Origin: Deinococcus aerolatus
Lineage (GTDB): Bacteria > Deinococcota > Deinococci > Deinococcales > Deinococcaceae
DNA length: 64,000 nt
Direction: 5' to 3'
NCBI RefSeq assembly: GCF_014647055.1
Contig: NZ_BMOL01000004.1
Coordinates: forward strand, 62,001-126,000
Notes under the pieces: generated by a model
Told to the model about the DNA's origin: nothing
Seen by the model: the letters and a program-made list of their open reading frames with translations, nothing else
Database searches by the model: none
Part shown: piece by piece, positions 13,760 through 28,900 of the stretch
Layout: each line of letters starts with the position of its first letter
Position numbering within the stretch: the stretch's first letter is position 1
Made by a program: the position numbers and the translations under genes

Positions 13760-14740
13760 TTGAGCAGAACGCTAACTGCCCCGCGCACGCTGCCGGGGGT
13801 GTGGTTGCCCCGGCTGGCCTGGGGGGCGCTGGCCTACAACGTGCTGGTGATCCTGTGGGGCGCGGTGGTGCGCCTGACCGGCGCCGGCGCCGGGTGCGGG
13901 GACCACTGGCCGCTGTGCAACGGCGTGGTGGTACCGCAGAGCCCCACGCTGCACACGGTGATCGAATTCAGCCACCGCCTGACCAGCGGCGCGAGCGGCC
14001 TGCTGGCCCTCGCGCTGGTGGGACTGGCGTTTATGGTCACGCGCCCCGGCCACCCGGCCCGCCTCGGCGCGCTGCTCAGCCTGGGTCTGATCATGTTGGA
14101 AGGGCTGGTGGGCGGCGTGCAGGTGCTGCTGGGCCTGACGGCCCAGAGCACCGATCCGGCGCGCGGTCTGGTACAGGGCATTCATCTGGCCAACACCTTC
14201 CTGCTGCTGGGCGCGCTGCTGCTCACGGCGCTGTGGGCCTCTGGCCGGCCCGCGTTGAGGCTGCGCGGCCAGGGTCTGGCCGGGCTGTGGAGTCTGACCG
14301 GCCTGGGGCTGATTCTGGTGCTGGGCATGGCGGGAGCGGTAACGGCGCTGGGCGACCTGCTGTTCCTGCCGGCCGACGGCTCGCCGCTCAACACCGTGCG
14401 GAGCGACTTTTCCGCTACCGCTGGCCTGATCGAGAACCTGCGCGTCGTCCACCCCATGCTGGCGGTGCTGACGGCGGCCTTTCTGGTGTGGCTGGGTCTG
14501 TTTCTGCGCCGTGAGCGGCCCTCGCCGGAGGTGAACCGCTGGAGCGCATACCTGTGGGGCGTGCTGGGCCTGCAACTGGTGGCAGGTTTTGCCACCGTGG
14601 CGCTCAAGGCCCCGGCGTGGATGCAGCTCACGCATCTGCTGCTGGCCTGCGCGCTGTGGCTGGCGGCCGTGATGCTGGGTTACTGCGCCATGACGGCGCT
14701 GCGGACCGCCCGTCCGGCCCCGGTGGGGGTGGCCGCATGA
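13760..14740 (+). CDS. ctaA: Haem A synthase
   Basis: 326 residues with eight predicted membrane helices in two repeats and the haem-ligating histidines in [10 protein letters not shown] and VVHPMLAV. The cysteine pair in [13 protein letters not shown] is typical of the extracytoplasmic loop of type 1 CtaA. It oxidises the C8 methyl of haem O to the formyl of haem A. The TTG start has GGGAAGGTGAG upstream; there is no ATG candidate before the first helix. It overlaps ctaB by 4 nt (ATGA), so the two haem-modifying enzymes are coupled. Confidence 0.92.
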   Translation: MSRTLTAPRTLPGVWLPRLAWGALAYNVLVILWGAVVRLTGAGAGCGDHWPLCNGVVVPQSPTLHTVIEFSHRLTSGASGLLALALVGLAFMVTRPGHPARLGALLSLGLIMLEGLVGGVQVLLGLTAQSTDPARGLVQGIHLANTFLLLGALLLTALWASGRPALRLRGQGLAGLWSLTGLGLILVLGMAGAVTALGDLLFLPADGSPLNTVRSDFSATAGLIENLRVVHPMLAVLTAAFLVWLGLFLRRERPSPEVNRWSAYLWGVLGLQLVAGFATVALKAPAWMQLTHLLLACALWLAAVMLGYCAMTALRTARPAPVGVAA

Positions 14741-15660
14741 CCACCACCGGACTGAGGGGGACGGCGGTGCGGGCCACGTGGCGCGACTACCTGGCCCTGA
14801 CCAAACCCAAGGTGATCTCGCTGTTGCTGTGGACCACCGTGACGGCCATGTTCATGGCGGCGCGCGGCTGGCCGGGGCTGTGGCTGCTCGTCGTGGTCAG
14901 CGTGGCCGGGTTCATGTCGGCCGGGTCGGCGGGCGTGTTCAACATGATTATCGACCGCGACATCGATCTCAAGATGGCCCGCACCGCCAAACGGCCCACC
15001 AGCAGCGGCCTGATCAGCATCCGCGAGGCTGCCATCTTCGGCACTGCCCTGCAGGGGTTGTCGTTCGCCATGCTGTGGATCTGGGGCTCGCCGCTGGCCG
15101 CATGGCTCAGCCTGGCCGGCTTCGTGACCTACGTGGTCATCTACACCATGCTGCTCAAGCGGCACACCTGGCACAACATCGTGCTGGGCGGGGCCGCCGG
15201 GTGCTTCCCGCCGTTGGTGGGCTGGGCCGCCGTCACGGGTGACCTCAACCTGTTCGCGTGGTTTCTGTTCGCCATCATCTTCTTCTGGACGCCGGTGCAT
15301 TTCTGGGCGCTGGCGCTGATGATCAAGGACGAGTACCGCGAGGTGGGCATTCCCATGCTACCGGTGGTTCACGGCGACAAGCTGACCGTGGCGCAGATCG
15401 GTCTGTATGCCATCTACACGGTGGTGCTGTCGTTGATGCCGGTGCTGCTGCGCGAGGTCGGCGCGATCTATTTCTTCAGTGCGGCGGCGCTGGGCGTCTG
15501 GCTGCTCGTCCTCTCGTGGCGGCTGTACAAACATGTCTTTGCGGGCCACAAGATCGAGCGCAAGGTGGCCGTGCCGCTGTACCTGTACTCGATGCTGTAT
15601 CTGGCGATTCTGTTCGTGATGGGCGCGGTGGACCGCATCGTCTTTGCCCAGCTGGGCTGA
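14737..15660 (+). CDS. ctaB: Protohaem IX farnesyltransferase (haem O synthase)
   Basis: 307 residues, UbiA prenyltransferase superfamily, about nine membrane helices. The Asp-rich motif [19 protein letters not shown] near residue 68 binds the farnesyl pyrophosphate-Mg complex. It converts haem B to haem O, the substrate for ctaA upstream. The ATG overlaps the ctaA stop. The longer frame starting at 14554 lies inside ctaA and is rejected. Confidence 0.93.
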   Translation: MTTTGLRGTAVRATWRDYLALTKPKVISLLLWTTVTAMFMAARGWPGLWLLVVVSVAGFMSAGSAGVFNMIIDRDIDLKMARTAKRPTSSGLISIREAAIFGTALQGLSFAMLWIWGSPLAAWLSLAGFVTYVVIYTMLLKRHTWHNIVLGGAAGCFPPLVGWAAVTGDLNLFAWFLFAIIFFWTPVHFWALALMIKDEYREVGIPMLPVVHGDKLTVAQIGLYAIYTVVLSLMPVLLREVGAIYFFSAAALGVWLLVLSWRLYKHVFAGHKIERKVAVPLYLYSMLYLAILFVMGAVDRIVFAQLG

Positions 15661-15800
15661 GGCTTTGCGCCGCACCCAAAGGACACTTGCCCGCCCCCGG
15701 CTCTGCTTAGATGGGGCAGGCGCTTGACCGTTCGGTAAGCCCCGCCCATTTCACTGGACGGGCGCGCGGCAGGAAATGCCCAATCTGCCGCGTGAGGCGT

Positions 15801-15806
15801 TAAACT
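15801..15806 (+). promoter_or_regulatory. Probable -10 box for ctaC-ctaDE
   Basis: TAAACT lies about 90 nt before the ctaC start, after an 8-bp inverted repeat (15765-15772 with 15785-15792) that may separate it from ctaB. The intervening leader ends in ATAAGGAG, the ctaC ribosome binding site. Confidence 0.4.
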
Positions 15807-15896
15807 GCCGGGGATTTACACAAGAAGCATGGGCAAGCACACTCACAGGGCCAGAGCCGGAACACAGGATTCAGGGCACAGGATAAGGAGCGGAAG

Positions 15897-17209
15897 TTGA
15901 ATACCATACACCGTCACAGCGACCAGCCTCAGGGGGAGCACCCGCCTCACGGGACGCAGGAGACGCCGACTGGGGGACGCCTGCGGCGCAACCTTGTGCT
16001 GACCCTCGTTGCTGGCCTGGGCGCGACGCTGCTCAGCGGATGCGGCTCGGAGCAGCTGATCTCGATTGGCGACCTGTCTTCGGGCTACAACCGCGAGGTT
16101 GCCTTCATGAGCGCCTTCGCCATCGCCCTGTCGGTCATCATCTTCGTGGGCGTGTCATATGCGCTGTTCTACACCGTCAACAAGTTCCGCGAGGACAAGC
16201 ACACCGACGCTCCGGCGCAGTTTCACGGCAACAACCGCCTGGAAATCATTCTGGTGGTTGTGCCGGTGATCATTGTGATGTTCTTGGCGGTGCTGACGGT
16301 TCGCAGCATGGCGATCCTCAATCCCGTGCCCGCCCAGGCCACCAAGATCGACGTGCTGGGCCGGCAGTTCTGGTGGAACTTCTCGTACCCCGAGACCACG
16401 GCGGATGCGGGCGGGAACGTGGCTAACGGCAACGAGATGATCATGCCCACCAAGCAGAAGGTGGCGCTGACCATCACCAGCGGCGACGTGATCCACGGAT
16501 TCTGGGCCCCCAACGTCGGCGGACAGCGCGCGGCCATGCCGGCCACACTCAAGACCTGGAACGTCGACACGGACCGTGCGGGCGTGTACCAGGGCAACTG
16601 CTCGCAGCTGTGCGGCGGCAGCCACGCCAACATGCGCTACAAGGTGGTGGCGCTGGATCAGGAGCGGTACAACACCTTCCTGGCTGCGGCCAAGGCGTAC
16701 CGCGCCCCCGAGCCTGTCGCCGACAGCGCCGCGGCACGCGGCTACGCGATCTTCATGCAGGGCAAGCCCGCCACCGGCGCGCTGGCCTGCGCCGCCTGCC
16801 ACCGCGTGCAGGGCACGCCCGCCGCGGGCGCGGCTGGCCCGGACCTGAGCTTCTTCGGCACCCGCCGCACCCTGGGCGCGGGCATGTGGGAAGCCATGAC
16901 GCCCCAGCACTGGGAAGCCCCCCAGGCCGCAGAAGCGCTGCACGAGTGGATCAAGCACAGCCCGCTGGTCAAGCCCGGCAGTCTGATGCCCAGCTACGAC
17001 GGCAGCGAGTATCTGGCCAACGGCAAGAAGGTCAAGGGCGGTGTCCTGACCGACGAGGAGATCGACGACGTGGCCGCGTACCTGCGGACCCTGAAGCTGC
17101 CTGAAGAGGCCAACTACTGGAACGACACGCCCGTCTACGGTTCGGCAGACGCAGCTGAGAATCCGGCCCCAACGGCCACGACTTCTAGCGCCACACCGGG
17201 AGGTAAGCA

Positions 17210-17213
<4 letters not shown>
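15897..17213 (+). CDS. ctaC: Cytochrome c oxidase subunit II with fused cytochrome c domain (caa3 type)
   Basis: 438 residues. After a hydrophilic N-terminus comes a lipoprotein-type signal ending LLSGC (Cys 49), then two membrane helices, a cupredoxin domain with the CuA site (C235 and C239 in NCSQLC, plus following His and Met), and a C-terminal cytochrome c domain with CAACH at 298-302. This is the electron-entry subunit of a caa3 oxidase at the outer face of the membrane. The TTG start is supported by ATAAGGAG 6-7 nt upstream. The stop overlaps the GTG of the catalytic subunit. The family's usual Glu in the CuA loop is Gln here (CSQLC). Confidence 0.92.
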
Positions 17214-19675
<2,462 letters not shown>

Positions 19676-19703
19676 CTGGAAACTGCAAGGCCTGGAAGGG
19701 TAG

Positions 19704-19739
19704 GAGTGGAGACCGCAGCGATGCGTCTCCACTCTTTTT
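19704..19739 (+). terminator. Rho-independent terminator after ctaDE
   Basis: GAGTGGAGAC (19704-19713) pairs perfectly with GTCTCCACTC (19725-19734), with a further 3-bp helix in the loop and five T residues at 19735-19739. Confidence 0.9.
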
Positions 19740-19818
19740 CTGTAGACCCTGGTGGCCCGCTGCCGCGTGCTGCTTTCAGGGGACACCCTGCCCGCCCGCC
19801 GCGTCCTAGCCTGGGGGC

Positions 19819-20496
19819 ATGAAGTGGCTGACGGGCATCTTGTTGGGCATAGCGCTGATTCTGGGTGGTCTGCTGGTGGTGCGGCAGACCAGTCCCAGCG
19901 TGACGGCGGGCACGGCGCTGGACCACCCGCTGGCCCTGCCTGCCCTGAACCTGGTGGATGACCGGGGCAGGGTGGCCACGCTGGCCCAGGGCGACGGGCG
20001 CATGCGGCTGGTGTTTTACGGCTTCGTGCGCTGTCCGGACGTGTGCCCGGCCACCCTGGCGAGCCTGAAGAACAGCCTTGAACGGCTGACGCCGGGGCAG
20101 CAGGACAAAGTGCAGGTGCAGTTCATCACGGTGGATCCCACCTTCGACACGCCGCAGGTGGTGCGCAATTACCTGGACCGCTTCGATTCGTCCTTCACCG
20201 GCCTGACGGGAGACGCCGACACCATCGACGAGGCGGCCAGGGTCATGTTCGTGGCAAACGTCAAGCCCCAGCCGGTCATAGACCACAGCGTCCACGGCAT
20301 GGCACCGGCAGGGTCGGGGGCCAGCAACGCGCAGGCCGCCGGGGCCGGGGCTGCAGAGGCCGCCCGCATTCACGGCGATCAGGTGAGCGTGGTGGACGCG
20401 CAGGGCCAGTTCGTGCGCGTCTACAGCAACTCTGACGTGATCAGCGGCGCGTTGCAGCAGGATCTGCCGGGCCTGATCCGGTTGTACGGGCCGTGA
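19819..20496 (+). CDS. SCO1/SenC family copper chaperone
   Basis: 225 residues with a single N-terminal membrane anchor and a thioredoxin fold exposed outside. The copper-binding pair is in RCPDVCP; the distal conserved His is probably in IDHSVHG. It delivers copper to the CuA site of subunit II, consistent with its place just after the oxidase genes. Between the His and the last strands is an Ala/Gly/Ser-rich insert of about 25 residues that most SCO proteins lack. TAGCCT (19807-19812) ends 6 nt before the ATG, so it has its own leaderless promoter after the ctaDE terminator. Confidence 0.9.
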   Translation: MKWLTGILLGIALILGGLLVVRQTSPSVTAGTALDHPLALPALNLVDDRGRVATLAQGDGRMRLVFYGFVRCPDVCPATLASLKNSLERLTPGQQDKVQVQFITVDPTFDTPQVVRNYLDRFDSSFTGLTGDADTIDEAARVMFVANVKPQPVIDHSVHGMAPAGSGASNAQAAGAGAAEAARIHGDQVSVVDAQGQFVRVYSNSDVISGALQQDLPGLIRLYGP

Positions 20497-20545
20497 AGGC
20501 AGGGCATAGCGTCCACCGTCTAGGCGGTCCACTGCCAACCTCTGC

Positions 20546-20551
20546 TATCCT
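20546..20551 (+). promoter_or_regulatory. -10 box of rnpB
   Basis: TATCCT ends 6 nt before the first base of helix P1 (20557). The same hexamer and spacing precede many ATG codons in this window, so this RNA gene calibrates where transcription starts relative to the box. Confidence 0.75.
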
Positions 20552-20556
20552 GCCGG

Positions 20557-20983
<427 letters not shown>

Positions 20984-21000
<17 letters not shown>

Positions 21001-21388
21001 CACCCGCCGCCTCTCCTGTTCCGGGAGGGGCGGTCTCCTGTGGCGGTCTGGGGCCGCCCACCAGTTTCAGGCCAATCAGCGCGGCGATCAGCAGCGCGAT
21101 CAGCACCAGCCGCGCCGGGCTGAGGCTCTCGCCGAACAGCGCCGTGCCCATGAACACCGCGCCCACCGCCCCGATGCCCGTCCAGATGGCGTAGGCGGTG
21201 CCCAGCGGAATGGTCTTGATGGCCCGCGACAGGAAGTTGAAGCTGAAATAGGCACACACCAGAAAGACGTAGATGAACTGCGGGCGCGTCTGCTCCAGCT
21301 TCAGCGCGGTGGCAAAACCGATTTCCAGAACACCTGCCAGGATCAGCCAGTGCCAGCCGGTCCAGCCCCGGAGGGTCAGCCCCCTCAC
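20984..21388 (-). CDS. Small multidrug resistance (SMR) efflux protein, second subunit
   Basis: 134 residues: an SMR core of four helices with the essential membrane glutamate in ILAGVLEIGFA and the YAIWTGIGAVG signature, plus a hydrophilic tail of about 20 residues. It follows a sister SMR gene; its GTG overlaps that gene's TGA, so the two are coupled and probably form a heterodimer like EbrAB or YkkCD. It should export cationic compounds or guanidinium in exchange for protons. The stop codon lies inside the 3' end of rnpB on the other strand. Confidence 0.85.
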
Positions 21389-21699
21389 GGAACCAGCCGC
21401 AGGCCGATAATCAGCCCCACCACGGCGGTCAGCAGCCCCAGCCGCAGCGGCGTGGCCGACTCGCGGAAGAAGACGATGCCCACCAGCGCCGTGCCCACCG
21501 CCCCGATGCCGGTCCACACGGCGTAGACCGTGCCCAGCGGAATGGTCTCCAGTGCCCGACTCATCATCAGGAAGCTCGCGATGGTGAACACCACGAAGAA
21601 CAGGGTGGGCCAGGTTTTCCTAAAACCGTCGCTGAGTTGCAGGCAGGTGGTGAAGCCGATCTCGCACAGGCCGGCCAGCAGCAGGGCAGTCCATCCCAC
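21385..21699 (-). CDS. Small multidrug resistance (SMR) efflux protein, first subunit
   Basis: 104 residues, standard SMR length with four membrane helices. The key glutamate is E13 (AGLCEIGF) and the signature YAVWTGIGAVG lies near residue 60. GTG start with AAAGGAG upstream. It is divergent from a TetR gene, and a palindrome between them (21718-21737) is the likely operator, so the pair is probably induced by the regulator's ligand. Drug versus guanidinium specificity cannot be assigned. Confidence 0.87.
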   Translation of the reverse strand: MGWTALLLAGLCEIGFTTCLQLSDGFRKTWPTLFFVVFTIASFLMMSRALETIPLGTVYAVWTGIGAVGTALVGIVFFRESATPLRLGLLTAVVGLIIGLRLVP

Positions 21700-21717
21700 G
21701 TGAATCTCCTTTGCGGA

Positions 21718-21737
21718 TTTAGCAACGGTGTGCTAAA
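21718..21737. promoter_or_regulatory. Palindromic operator of the TetR/SMR divergon
   Basis: TTTAGCA (21718-21724) and TGCTAAA (21731-21737) form a perfect 7-bp inverted repeat with a 6-nt spacer. A further TGTGCTAAAA half-site at 21781-21790 lies just before the TetR start. It sits between the two divergent transcription units, as expected for autoregulation. Confidence 0.7.
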
Positions 21738-21799
21738 TGCATGTCCCAGGAATACCACAGCCGGGCGGTTCTGGCAAGAGTGTGCTAAAACAACCCTCT

Positions 21800-22399
21800 A
21801 TGCCCCGCATCGTTGACCATGACCAGCGCCGCGCCGAGCTGACGGAAGCGGTGTGGAGCCTGATCCGTGAGCAGGGGCTGGCTGGGGTGACGATCCGGAA
21901 CCTGTCGCAGCGCAGCGGGTGGTCCAGCGGGGCCATTCGCCACTACCTGCCCAACCGTGAGGCCATCCTGGCCTTTGCCGCCGGACAGATCGGCGAGCGG
22001 GCGAGGCAGCGGATTCACGCTGTGCCCGTCACGGGTGATCAGGTTCAGGACTTTCTGAACTGCCTGGAAGTGACGTTGCCGCTGGACGGAGAGGGCCGGG
22101 TGTGGCTGGAGGTATGGCTGGTCTTCGTGGGCGCGGCAGTCAGCGATCAGGACTTTGCCGACGCCGAGGGCGTGCTGTACCGCGACTTGAACGCGGTTTT
22201 TGTGGAGGCACTGGGGCAGTTTGACCGGCGCGGCTGGCTGCCCGCGCACACGCCCGGGGCAGCGGCCACCGAGATCCATGCCCTGCTGGACGGCCTGAGC
22301 GTTCATCTGCTGCTGCACCAGATCACGCGGGAACAGGCCAGGGTAACCCTGAGGGCCGCCGTCTCGCGCATGGTGGTTGGTCCGGCGGCCTCACCCTGA
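21800..22399 (+). CDS. TetR-family transcriptional regulator
   Basis: 199 residues. The N-terminal helix-turn-helix occupies about residues 8-52 (VTIRNLSQRSGWSSGAIRHYLPNREAIL); the rest is an all-helical ligand domain. I start at the ATG at 21800, just before the conserved DNA-binding domain; an earlier start at 21737 would run through operator half-sites. It probably represses the divergent SMR pair and itself through the TTTAGCA palindrome. Confidence 0.85.
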   Translation: MPRIVDHDQRRAELTEAVWSLIREQGLAGVTIRNLSQRSGWSSGAIRHYLPNREAILAFAAGQIGERARQRIHAVPVTGDQVQDFLNCLEVTLPLDGEGRVWLEVWLVFVGAAVSDQDFADAEGVLYRDLNAVFVEALGQFDRRGWLPAHTPGAAATEIHALLDGLSVHLLLHQITREQARVTLRAAVSRMVVGPAASP

Positions 22400-22406
22400 G
22401 CGCCGC

Positions 22407-22790
22407 TCAGTTTGTCTGACGTGCGTCCACGGCGGCCAACACGAATCCGGCGATCAGCAGCACGCCGCCAACCGGGGTGATGGCGCCCAGCCACGTCATG
22501 CCGGTGAGGGCAAGAATGTACAGCGTGCCGCTGAAAACCACGGCCCCGCCCAGCAGCAGCGCGGGCGCGCGACGCTGCTCCGGGCGCGTGCCCAGCACCA
22601 GCAGGGCCAGCGCGGCGTACATCTGGTAGCGCACGCCGGTCTCGAAAGTGGCCAGCAGTTCCGGCGTCAGGCTGGCCTTCAGCGCGTGGGCGGCGAAGGC
22701 CCCCAGCGCCACGCCCAGCGCCGCCAGCACGGCCCCGGTCTGAAACGCGGGCAACGGGGCGGCGGGGGCGGTGGAACGCGACGGATGCAT
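22407..22790 (-). CDS. DUF423 family membrane protein
   Basis: 127 residues with four membrane segments and the DUF423 pattern: GVALGAFAAHALK early and FETGVRYQMYAALALL in the middle, then FSGTLYILAL. It resembles E. coli YgdD; no function is established. TAGGCT (22797-22802, minus strand) ends 6 nt before the ATG, indicating a leaderless transcript. It is convergent with the TetR gene. Confidence 0.85.
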   Translation of the reverse strand: MHPSRSTAPAAPLPAFQTGAVLAALGVALGAFAAHALKASLTPELLATFETGVRYQMYAALALLVLGTRPEQRRAPALLLGGAVVFSGTLYILALTGMTWLGAITPVGGVLLIAGFVLAAVDARQTN

Positions 22791-22802
22791 TCCCCCAGCC
22801 TA

Positions 22803-23023
22803 GGGAGAATGGGGTGGGGATTTGTCCCTGCGGGTGGGCCACCGTGGGGGAGGGGAGCAGTGTCACCGGCCCAGCCCCCATTTCCCGCTCAGGAGTGCTA
22901 ATTTGCTGTTCAGAGCGGGCTCCTGCGGCCCGGCCCAGCCTCTGAATTTCTGAACTTCAGACCAGCCTCGGGGGAGATGGGTGGGAGAATGGGGAAGAAA
23001 CGAGGGCAATTCAGGGGAAAACG
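22803..23023. other. Intergenic stretch upstream of the division cluster, no gene seen
   Basis: Non-coding by eye. It contains several TGGG-type words near 22978-22994 without the 10-bp spacing of the true MraZ boxes just downstream. No RNA structure or convincing ORF was recognised. Confidence 0.4.
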
Positions 23024-23048
23024 TGGGAACTGGTGGTAATTCGTGGGA
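23024..23048 (+). promoter_or_regulatory. MraZ operator: three 5-bp boxes at 10-bp spacing
   Basis: TGGGA (23024-23028), TGGTA (23034-23038) and TGGGA (23044-23048) are separated by exactly 5 nt. This is the direct-repeat pattern bound by the MraZ ring. A TACACT -10 box follows at 23057-23062, so bound MraZ would cover the -35 region and repress its own operon. Confidence 0.8.
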
Positions 23049-23179
23049 GGGCTTGTTACACTCCTGCATACAACCTGAAGCTCTTCTTTATGCGCCTTTC
23101 AGGTTGAAAGGCAGGCCCCACCGCCATGTCCCCCATGTGGGACCGGGTGGGAACAGCTGAAAAAGGAGTGGAAGAGGAT

Positions 23180-25033
<1,854 letters not shown>

Positions 25034-25043
<10 letters not shown>

Positions 25044-26386
25044 AGATTCGCAACCGGTCCCGTTTGATGCAGCTTCTGGCGACGGTGCTGTGCCTGAGCC
25101 TGGTGTGGGCCTACGCCCAGCTGGAATGGAACGTGCCGCAGGGGGCGCAGCGCAGTCTGGTGCAGTCGCGCGGGACCATTACCTCCAGCGACGGCAAGGT
25201 GCTGGCCCAGAGCATGGACGGCAAGCGGGTCTACCCCCAGGGGCGTCTGGCCGGGCAGGTGCTGGGCATGATGGGCACCACCAACGGACTGGAAGGGCTG
25301 GAATATGCCTATGACCGCAATCTGGCCTCGGGGCAGGACCTGCGCCTGACCATCAACACCAGTGTGCAGGCGGCGGCCGAGTCCGCGCTGAGCAAGGCCG
25401 TGCCCGAGCACCAGGCGGAGTACGGCTCGGTGGTGGTCATGGAAACCCGGACGGGACGCGTACTGGCTGCGGCCAGCTACCCCCCCTTCGATCCCAACAC
25501 CTGGCGCGACTTTCCCCTGGACGCCCGGCGCAACCGCCCCTTCCTGGACGTGTACGAGCCGGGGTCCGTGATCAAGGGCCTGGTGGTGGCCGCCGCGATC
25601 AACGAGGGCATGATCACGCCAAAGACCACCTTCGACACCCCCATGCGCCGTCATGTGGGCGGGCGCTGGGGCAGCGTTATCAATGACTCGGTGCAGCATC
25701 CTCCCACCCTGACCACCCAGCAGGTGCTGCGCTACAGCAGCAACGTCGGCATGAGCCACATTGTCGAGCCGTTCAAACCCGAGAAGCTGCGGAACTACCT
25801 GACGAGTTTTGGCTTCGGCACCTACCCCGACATGCCGGTGGTGCCTGCCGCCACCGGCCAGCTGCAGCCGCTGCGCAAATGGGACGATCTGGTGCGCGTG
25901 ACCAGCTCGTTCGGTCAGGGCATGAGCACCACCACCCTGCAACTGGCCTCCGCCTACAACGCCCTGGCCAACGACGGCCTGTTCCTGCCCCCGCAACTGG
26001 TTGAGGGTGTGGCGGGCAACGGGGAGCGACGGGAGATTCTGCGCCCTGACGTGGCCCGGACCACCCGCAACATGCTGCAGGCCGTGATCGAGGAGGGAAT
26101 TCCGCACCAGGCCGGGATCAAGGGCTACGCGCTGGGCGGCAAGACCGGCACGGCCCAGGTCGTGGTCGACGGACGCTACTCGTCCACCATCTACAACAGC
26201 GTGTTTACCGGGTTCTTCCCGGTTGACGCCCCCCGCATGACGGTGGTGGTCATGGTTCACGGCGCGAAGATTGGCCACCACGGCTCCATGCTGGCCGCGC
26301 CCATTTTCCGTGAGATCTCGGCCGAGGTGCTGTCCCACTGGGGCGCGGTGCCCAGGATCGAGGCCCCCAGAACCACCGAGAAATAA
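25034..26386 (+). CDS. ftsI: Septal peptidoglycan transpeptidase (class B PBP, FtsI-like)
   Basis: 450 residues. One N-terminal membrane helix (about 11-29) is followed by a compact non-catalytic domain and a transpeptidase domain. The active-site triad is S178-x-x-K (EPGSVIK), S235-S-N237 and K370-T-G. It cross-links septal peptidoglycan. It is shorter than typical FtsI (550-600 residues), mostly because the pedestal domain before residue 110 is reduced. GTG start inside the ftsL 3' end. No mur genes follow; the cluster ends here. Confidence 0.9.
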
Positions 26387-26603
26387 TAGCCTCGTCGCAG
26401 GAGGGCCATAACGAGCCCGAGCGCGCTTCTCTCTGAGTGCCGGCTGAGTGCATTCCCTCCCTGTTCCTGGTGGATTGGGGGGGATGCTACAGGCCCGGTC
26501 AGCGGGTGAACTGGCAATTGTGACACGCTGCCTGATCCAGGCCGAAATGCACCCGTTAGGGCCGCCTGTATGCACGGCAGCCATAAAAATATGCGTTTGA
26601 ACA

Positions 26604-26642
26604 TGAGGACGGGCAAGCTCTCTTGCACCGGCTCTCATTTTT
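26604..26642 (+). terminator. Probable terminator downstream of ftsI
   Basis: TGAG (26604-26607) pairs with CTCA (26634-26637) outside an inner GGCAAG/CTTGC-CC helix with a CTCT loop, followed by five T residues. It lies 220 nt after ftsI. The DNA between (26387-26603) shows no gene. Confidence 0.55.
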
Positions 26643-26895
26643 CTATGTCAGTCAGAGACGTAGTTTTTTGACTTCTTTAGACCGTGGCTAAAATTATGGC
26701 CTCTTTTTGTGAGACCGCAGACAGGCTGGGCTCATATGCTGGTGATGTTGACCCCGTAGGCTCAGCGCTGAGGTCGGGGGTATCTTGACTGCTGCCCTCA
26801 GGCTTAACCACGATTCATTTCTATGCAGCGCCGTCCGCCTGTCGGTGGCGCTCCAGACGGGGGTTGTTCCGCCGCCCACGTCCCAAGGAGAACAC
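26643..26895 (+). promoter_or_regulatory. Promoter and long structured leader of the 3D-domain gene
   Basis: TTGACT (26668-26673) and TAAAAT (26689-26694), 15 nt apart, make a recognisable promoter. An imperfect inverted repeat, CTATGTC-N7-GACGTAG (26643-26663), lies just upstream. The leader to the ATG at 26896 is about 195 nt. It includes a 12-bp palindrome CTCAGCGCTGAG (26761-26772) flanked by pairing ACCCCG/CGGGG arms (26751-26756, 26775-26779). No known riboswitch class was recognised. Confidence 0.45.
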
Positions 26896-27489
26896 ATGGT
26901 TTCAACACTCAACCGCTGGGCCTTCGGGGCCCTGTTCAGCCTCGCTGGTCTGGCCAGCGCCACCCCTGCCCTGCCTGCCAGCACGCTGGCCAGCGACGCC
27001 GTCCGTCAGGCCATGGTGGTCACGCCGCCCGCACCCGTCGAGGCCCCCCGGGCCGTAACGGTCCGGCAGCCTGCGGCGCCCCAGCAGACCCAGGCCGCGC
27101 AGAACCGCGCCGCCGCCGTGGCCCAGGCCCAGGTGGCTCCGGTGGCCGCCATCACCGCGCGTGGCCGTTCGGCCGTCGTGCGCGCCACCGCCTACAACAG
27201 CCTGGCCGCGCAGACCGACAGCACGCCGTTTATCACGGCCACCGGCACCCGCACCCGCCCCGGCGTGGTGGCCCTGAGCCGCGACATGCTCCGCTCCTTT
27301 CCCTACGGCACCCGCATCACCATCGAGGACCTTAGTGGCCGATACAACAACCTGCTGAAGGGCCGCGTGTTTATCGTCGAGGACACCATGGCCGCCCGCA
27401 AGACCGGCAGCCTGGACATCTGGATGGGCAGCCGCCGCGACGCCCTCAACTTCGGCGCGCGGCAGGTGCGGATCACGGCGATTCGCTGA
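26896..27489 (+). CDS. Secreted 3D-domain protein (double-psi beta-barrel)
   Basis: 197 residues: a signal peptide (about 1-25), an Ala/Pro/Gln-rich linker to about residue 95, then a 3D domain named for three conserved Asp. RATAYNSLAAQTDSTPF starts the domain, and VEDTMAARKTGSLDIWMG carries the last two. Such domains resemble MltA-type lytic transglycosylases and Rpf-associated proteins that act on peptidoglycan. AAGGAG lies 5 nt before the ATG. Unlike most neighbours it has a long leader, suggesting post-transcriptional control. The exact enzymatic activity is not established. Confidence 0.82.
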   Translation: MVSTLNRWAFGALFSLAGLASATPALPASTLASDAVRQAMVVTPPAPVEAPRAVTVRQPAAPQQTQAAQNRAAAVAQAQVAPVAAITARGRSAVVRATAYNSLAAQTDSTPFITATGTRTRPGVVALSRDMLRSFPYGTRITIEDLSGRYNNLLKGRVFIVEDTMAARKTGSLDIWMGSRRDALNFGARQVRITAIR

Positions 27490-27513
27490 GCCTCTGTCCA
27501 TTAAAGGATTCAG

Positions 27514-27536
27514 ACCGCCTCTCGGGGCGGTTTTTT
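27514..27536 (+). terminator. Rho-independent terminator after the 3D-domain gene
   Basis: ACCGCC (27514-27519) pairs with GGCGGT (27526-27531) over a 6-nt loop, and six T residues follow. Confidence 0.9.
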
Positions 27537-27602
27537 CTTTGTCTTCGTGCAGGCGGCTGGATGCGGCGCCTTGCAGGGCACGTCTGCTATCCTCCGCTTC
27601 GC

Positions 27603-28808
<1,206 letters not shown>

Positions 28809-28900
28809 CGCGGGAGGGGAGCCACGGGCACGCCAGCCTGGGTGCTGAACTGTGCGGGCAACGCTTTGCAGGCAAGGTGGAGTGCCTGCCTGTTATGAAA

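Noticed and set aside
13536..13763. 75-codon ORF between DUF420 and ctaA
   Set aside because: Pro/Gly-rich composition, runs across the ctaA promoter and hairpin, and has no start signal.
26643..26663. Radiation/desiccation response motif (RDRM)
   Set aside because: The inverted repeat CTATGTC-N7-GACGTAG does not match the 17-bp RDRM consensus, and no other candidate was seen.
26700..26890. c-di-AMP (ydaO-type) riboswitch
   Set aside because: Gene context would fit, but the conserved blocks of that class could not be aligned to the leader.
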